This document shows, piece by piece, positions 6,655 through 9,132 of a stretch of DNA of 9,132 bases. The stretch covers positions 1-9,132 of the forward strand of contig JANRKG010000017.1 in assembly GCA_033763635.1 (NCBI GenBank). The letters run 5' to 3'. A program made the translations under genes and the position numbers. Below the pieces are notes generated by a model. That model was not told the origin of the DNA. It made no database searches and saw only the letters and a program-made list of their open reading frames with translations. The DNA comes from JANRKG01 sp033763635. Its GTDB lineage: Bacteria > Cyanobacteriota > Cyanobacteriia > GCF-001939115. Positions within the stretch are counted from its first letter, which is position 1; each line of letters starts with the position of its first letter.

Positions 6655-7887
6655 TCACTTCGCCAGCCCTTCTAACTCCAGGCTACCCCGCGCCGGATAC
6701 CCCATCGTATCCCGTTCGCCAAAGCGCCAATGTTGACGGTACTGGTTCAGAAAATTTTGGCCCACAATCCCATCCACTCCCAACAAATCCAGCGGTTCAC
6801 TCTTCAATACCACTGCATCCAGACGAGTTGCAGTATGGGTTTGCATCCGCACTTGGGCCAGTTGAGTTTGTTTCCCATTTTCCAATCCACAGAATCCTCT
6901 CACTTGCACCAATTTCATCTTCTTTGGGTCCAGGGTTAGCCGCTTGGATAAGCGCTCCGATAAAACCATCACATCCGCCCCTGAATCGAGGGCAAAGTTA
7001 AACGGACCTTTTCCATTGATAGAGATCTGGGTTGTCATGATTCCCAACTTGCCAACCAAGGGCACCCCATTCGCGACAGGACGGGAAGGAGGCAATAATT
7101 GTAGCTGGCGACTTTGGGGATTCAAAACCAAGTCAAAGTTACTGAGAAAATCCAGACCCAAAACCCCGGATTGATTCCCTGGAATTGACTTACGCGCCAA
7201 CCCCAAGCCCGTCAATCCCCGTACCTGGGCGGACTCCACCATCAATTTTGGGAGGGGATAGAGATTGGCATTCAGTCCCGAACACTCTTCCCCAACTACC
7301 ATGTAGGACATGAGGCGATCGGGAATGGGGGTTCCTTTTAACCCCAGTTGCTTCGCAATCTGATTGTCCACGATCGACGAAGAAGCCCCTGTATCGAGCA
7401 AAAACGGGCGATTTTGGTTGGCAACATTGACCCCGATCGTCCAGACTCGGCTTCCCGCAAGGGGTTGTAGCGTTACTGATGCCTGTCCTTGGCTGGCGGG
7501 CTTGGGCATCACAACGCCCGTCACTTCTACCAGGGCCATCATCCGCTCGTTCGCATCGGGCCGAATCTTTCCTTTCGCGTCCAATACCACCACCTCAAAG
7601 ACGCATTCCATCGATAGCCCCTGCATCTGCTCCAAGGCAAAGTTGGAAAGGGTCGAAACCTTTTTGCGAACACAACGAAACAACTGGTCTTGCAACGCCT
7701 GCCCCAGTTTGGAACGATCGGGTTTGAAGGCCACTTCCAGAGACGGCACGATTGCTTCCCACTGGGATAATCCAGTAGAAGCGATTGGTCGAGGTGGTTC
7801 AGCCAGGGCGCACCCAGAAAACCAGGGAGCCAGGATCAACCCACCAGCCATTGCCCAAGTACGGAAATTCATAAGCATCTTTGACAA
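6655..7887 (-). CDS. Exported protein with two retropepsin-like aspartyl protease domains
   Basis: A 410-residue protein. N-terminus: hydrophobic signal segment at about 11-26 ending FSGC (Cys26, an imperfect lipobox), with ALA-E at 27-30 as an alternative signal peptidase I site. It should act outside the cytoplasm, perhaps lipid-anchored. Residues about 35-140 are an unassigned domain with two Cys (72, 95). Two aspartyl protease units follow: one at about 145-265 with FLLDTGAS (162-169) and GVLGLDFL (241-248), the other at about 280-390 with FALDSGAD (298-305) and VDGIVGQNFL (371-380). Each has the catalytic D[TS]GA and the later hydrophobic-Gly motif of the retropepsin fold. Retroviral enzymes use two identical chains; here both halves are in one chain, so an internal dimer is likely. 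Start: TTG at 7887 has AAGGA 6 nt upstream; ATG at 7878 or 7872 would keep the signal peptide but lie about 15 nt or more from it. Substrates unknown. It diverges from thiC. Confidence 0.88.
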   Translation of the reverse strand: MSKMLMNFRTWAMAGGLILAPWFSGCALAEPPRPIASTGLSQWEAIVPSLEVAFKPDRSKLGQALQDQLFRCVRKKVSTLSNFALEQMQGLSMECVFEVVVLDAKGKIRPDANERMMALVEVTGVVMPKPASQGQASVTLQPLAGSRVWTIGVNVANQNRPFLLDTGASSSIVDNQIAKQLGLKGTPIPDRLMSYMVVGEECSGLNANLYPLPKLMVESAQVRGLTGLGLARKSIPGNQSGVLGLDFLSNFDLVLNPQSRQLQLLPPSRPVANGVPLVGKLGIMTTQISINGKGPFNFALDSGADVMVLSERLSKRLTLDPKKMKLVQVRGFCGLENGKQTQLAQVRMQTHTATRLDAVVLKSEPLDLLGVDGIVGQNFLNQYRQHWRFGERDTMGYPARGSLELEGLAK

Positions 7888-8030
7888 TTCCAGTCCTTTC
7901 TATCCTGCTTTAAGATAGGGCAACTGCCAACTTCACTGTCCTAGTGGATGGGTCGAAACGTGAAGGGTCGATCGCCACCGATCAACAACCCTAAGAGTTC
8001 CAAAAGATTCTCAACCAACCCGCGTCCTGG

Positions 8031-8039
8031 TGGTACGAT
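8031..8039 (+). promoter_or_regulatory. Extended -10 promoter for thiC
   Basis: TGGTACGAT is an extended -10 (TG, one base, TACGAT). It would start transcription near 8046, exactly at the beginning of the riboswitch P1 stem. No strong -35 is seen at the expected spacing (TCAACC at 8011-8016), which extended -10 promoters tolerate. The rest of the divergent spacer (7888-8030) shows only one CGATCG and nothing else I can name. Confidence 0.5.
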
Positions 8040-8046
8040 GGGAAAC

Positions 8047-8185
8047 CAAGCTAGGGGTGCCTGAATCATCAGGCTGAGATAGTCCCTAAGAACCTGACAT
8101 AACCTACTGGAGTCAATGAGGTTTCGGTGCCTCCCCCGAAGCTTCTTCAGTCTGGTTTCTGGGTAATACCAGCGGAGGGAAGCTG
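8047..8185 (+). promoter_or_regulatory. TPP (thi-box) riboswitch of thiC, with an expanded 3' arm
   Basis: This leader element binds thiamin diphosphate and represses the downstream biosynthetic gene. All core pieces are present in order. P1 is AGCT (8049-8052) with AGCT (8181-8184). P2 is AGGGG (8053-8057) with TCCCT (8083-8087). P3 is GCCTGA (8059-8064) with TCAGGC (8069-8074). The pyrimidine-binding CTGAGA is at 8074-8079 and GAACCTGA at 8090-8097. P5 is CTGG-GTAATA-CCAG (8159-8172), then the pyrophosphate-side AGCG (8171-8174) and the closing GGAGGGA. P4 is CCT (8093-8095) with AGG (8176-8178). In the well-studied E. coli thiM element only about one nucleotide separates CCTGA from CTGG; here it is 61. 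The aptamer ends 7 nt before the thiC Shine-Dalgarno. There is no U-tract terminator, so control of translation initiation is the likely mechanism. Confidence 0.9.
8098..8158 (+). other. Hairpin insertion inside the TPP riboswitch, between P4 and P5
   Basis: The 61 nt between CCTGA and CTGG fold into one interrupted hairpin: AACC (8101-8104) with GGTT (8154-8157); ACTG (8106-8109) with CAGT (8148-8151); GAGG (8118-8121) with CTTC (8142-8145, one G-U pair); TTCGG (8123-8127) with CCGAA (8136-8140); apical loop TGCCTCCC (8128-8135). This keeps the flanking riboswitch core unchanged. The pairings were found by eye without energy calculation. The known variable extension of this class (P3a) is in the P3 arm, not here. 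Confidence 0.7.
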
Positions 8186-8191
8186 TTTATT

Positions 8192-8196
8192 GAGGA
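8192..8196 (+). promoter_or_regulatory. Ribosome binding site of thiC
   Basis: GAGGA lies 7 nt before the ATG at 8204 and 7 nt after the riboswitch. It fixes the thiC start and is close enough to P1 to be masked or exposed by the switch. Confidence 0.75.
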
Positions 8197-8203
8197 ATTG
8201 AAT

Positions 8204-9132
8204 ATGCGGACAGACTGGATCGCGAAACGGCGTGGGCAGAGTAATGTGACTCAAATGCACTACGCTCGTCAGGGTGTGATCACGGAGGAAATGCAGTACG
8301 TTGCTCAGCGGGAGAACCTGACCCCTGAGTTGATTCGGGAAGAAGTGGCGCGAGGTCGGATGATTATTCCTGCCAACATCAATCACCCGAATTTGGAACC
8401 AATGGCGATCGGGATTGCCTCAAAGTGTAAAGTCAATGCCAACATTGGAGCCTCACCCAATTCCTCTAACCTGGAGGAAGAGGTCGGCAAACTGAAGCTG
8501 GCTGTGAAGTACGGGGCCGATACTGTCATGGACCTCTCAACGGGAGGGGGAAATCTAGATGAAATTCGGGTGGCGATCATCCAGGCTTCTCCAGTGCCGA
8601 TCGGAACGGTGCCCATTTACCAGGCTTTAGAGAGCGTTCACGGCAATATCGAAACGCTAACCCCCGATGACTTTCTGCATGTGATTGAGAAACATGCCCA
8701 ACAGGGTGTGGATTACATGACCATCCATGCTGGAATCCTCATTGAGCATTTGCCGCTGGTGCGCGATCGTCTCACAGGGATCGTCTCACGGGGCGGTGGC
8801 ATTATCGCCCGGTGGATGCTGCACCATCACAAGCAAAATCCCCTCTATACCCACTTCCAGGACATCATTGAAATTTTCAAAAAAAATGATGTCTCCTTCA
8901 GTTTGGGAGATTCCCTCCGCCCTGGCTGTGCCCACGATGCCTCGGATGCGGCTCAACTCGCTGAACTCAAAACCCTGGGCCAACTGACCCGTCGCGCCTG
9001 GGAACATGATATTCAGGTGATGGTAGAAGGTCCGGGACACGTTCCAATGGATCAAATCGAGTTCAATGTCCGTAAGCAAATGGAAGAATGCTCTGAAGCT
9101 CCCTTCTACGTGCTCGGTCCCCTGGTAACAGA
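8204..9132 (+). CDS. thiC: ThiC, phosphomethylpyrimidine synthase (C-terminal part beyond the right edge)
   Basis: The frame is open for 309 codons from the ATG to the window end and closely matches cyanobacterial ThiC (about 450-460 residues in full). Recognisable family blocks are VNANIGASP (77-85), MDLSTGG (109-115), SRGGG (195-199), SLGDSLRPGC (233-242) and EGPGHVP (275-281). ThiC converts aminoimidazole ribotide into hydroxymethylpyrimidine phosphate in a radical S-adenosylmethionine reaction, the entry to the pyrimidine half of thiamin. Its [4Fe-4S] cluster is held by a C-terminal cysteine motif that lies outside this window, so that part cannot be checked. The N-terminus MRTDWIAKRRGQSNVTQMHYARQG begins right after GAGGA with 7-nt spacing. 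Expression is expected to fall when thiamin diphosphate binds the leader riboswitch. The protein shows no truncation or substitution I would call abnormal. Confidence 0.97.
   Translation, partial: MRTDWIAKRRGQSNVTQMHYARQGVITEEMQYVAQRENLTPELIREEVARGRMIIPANINHPNLEPMAIGIASKCKVNANIGASPNSSNLEEEVGKLKLAVKYGADTVMDLSTGGGNLDEIRVAIIQASPVPIGTVPIYQALESVHGNIETLTPDDFLHVIEKHAQQGVDYMTIHAGILIEHLPLVRDRLTGIVSRGGGIIARWMLHHHKQNPLYTHFQDIIEIFKKNDVSFSLGDSLRPGCAHDASDAAQLAELKTLGQLTRRAWEHDIQVMVEGPGHVPMDQIEFNVRKQMEECSEAPFYVLGPLVT

Larger units (their letters stand above)
919..8769. repeat. Dispersed HIP1-core hexamer CGATCG (32 copies, no full octamer)
   Basis: CGATCG starts at 919, 966, 1185, 1897, 2431, 2467, 2712, 2928, 2973, 3444, 3535, 3550, 3802, 3948, 4422, 5105, 5345, 5615, 5636, 5825, 5864, 5884, 6046, 6627, 7316, 7371, 7434, 7715, 7969, 8406, 8598 and 8764. 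About two would be expected by chance in 9.1 kb. It is the core of the cyanobacterial HIP1 octamer GCGATCGC. The copies lie mostly inside genes, in all frames and strands. Counted by eye, so one or two may be missed. Confidence 0.8.

Noticed and set aside
7364..7918. 184-codon open frame on the plus strand opposite the protease gene
   Set aside because: It is antisense to a gene with clear protease motifs and a signal peptide, its product has no family features, and it has no recognisable start signals.
8786..9079. 97-codon minus-strand frame inside thiC, with other antisense frames at 8147-8616
   Set aside because: All are mirror frames of the highly conserved ThiC coding region or of the riboswitch.

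Overview
The window reads as chromosomal DNA of a cyanobacterium, probably a Leptolyngbya-like or related lineage, although the genus is a guess. The evidence is an RppA/RppB-type two-component pair, a cyanobacterial-type ThiC, two small proteins that look cyanobacterial, and very frequent CGATCG, the core of the cyanobacterial HIP1 repeat. I see no phage, transposon, CRISPR or RNA-gene content. Gene density is high and the ordinary genes are intact.

Layout. Positions 1-1275 on the minus strand hold rppA followed 9 bp later by the start of its sensor kinase rppB, which runs off the left edge. A 130-residue membrane-anchored protein (1329-1721, plus strand) diverges from rppA. It converges with, and overlaps by 4 bp, a 948-residue REC-PAS-PAS-PAS-GGDEF-EAL c-di-GMP protein (1718-4564, minus). 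Its 362-bp upstream region contains a short array of 14-bp repeats. Then come three minus-strand genes in transcription order: a secreted or lipid-anchored protein with two retropepsin-like aspartyl protease domains (7887-6655), an uncharacterised acidic 170-residue protein (6590-6078), and a YgfZ-type folate-binding protein (6003-4927). Diverging from them is thiC (8204 to the right edge, plus), preceded by an extended -10 promoter and a TPP riboswitch.

How the genes connect. The left part is signalling: a transmembrane kinase with its DNA-binding partner, plus a separate c-di-GMP switch protein. On the right, thiC makes the thiamin pyrimidine and needs an Fe-S cluster, while YgfZ is linked in other organisms to maintenance of Fe-S enzymes. 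That link is only suggestive.

The most unusual item is the TPP riboswitch. All expected core elements are present, but about 60 nt that fold into a long hairpin sit where the family normally has about one nucleotide, between P4 and P5. The apical loop of that extra hairpin is complementary to the riboswitch 3' core and to the thiC ribosome binding site. A second curiosity is that CGATCG occurs 32 times, 22 of them extended on exactly one side to the HIP1 heptamer, yet the full octamer GCGATCGC never occurs.
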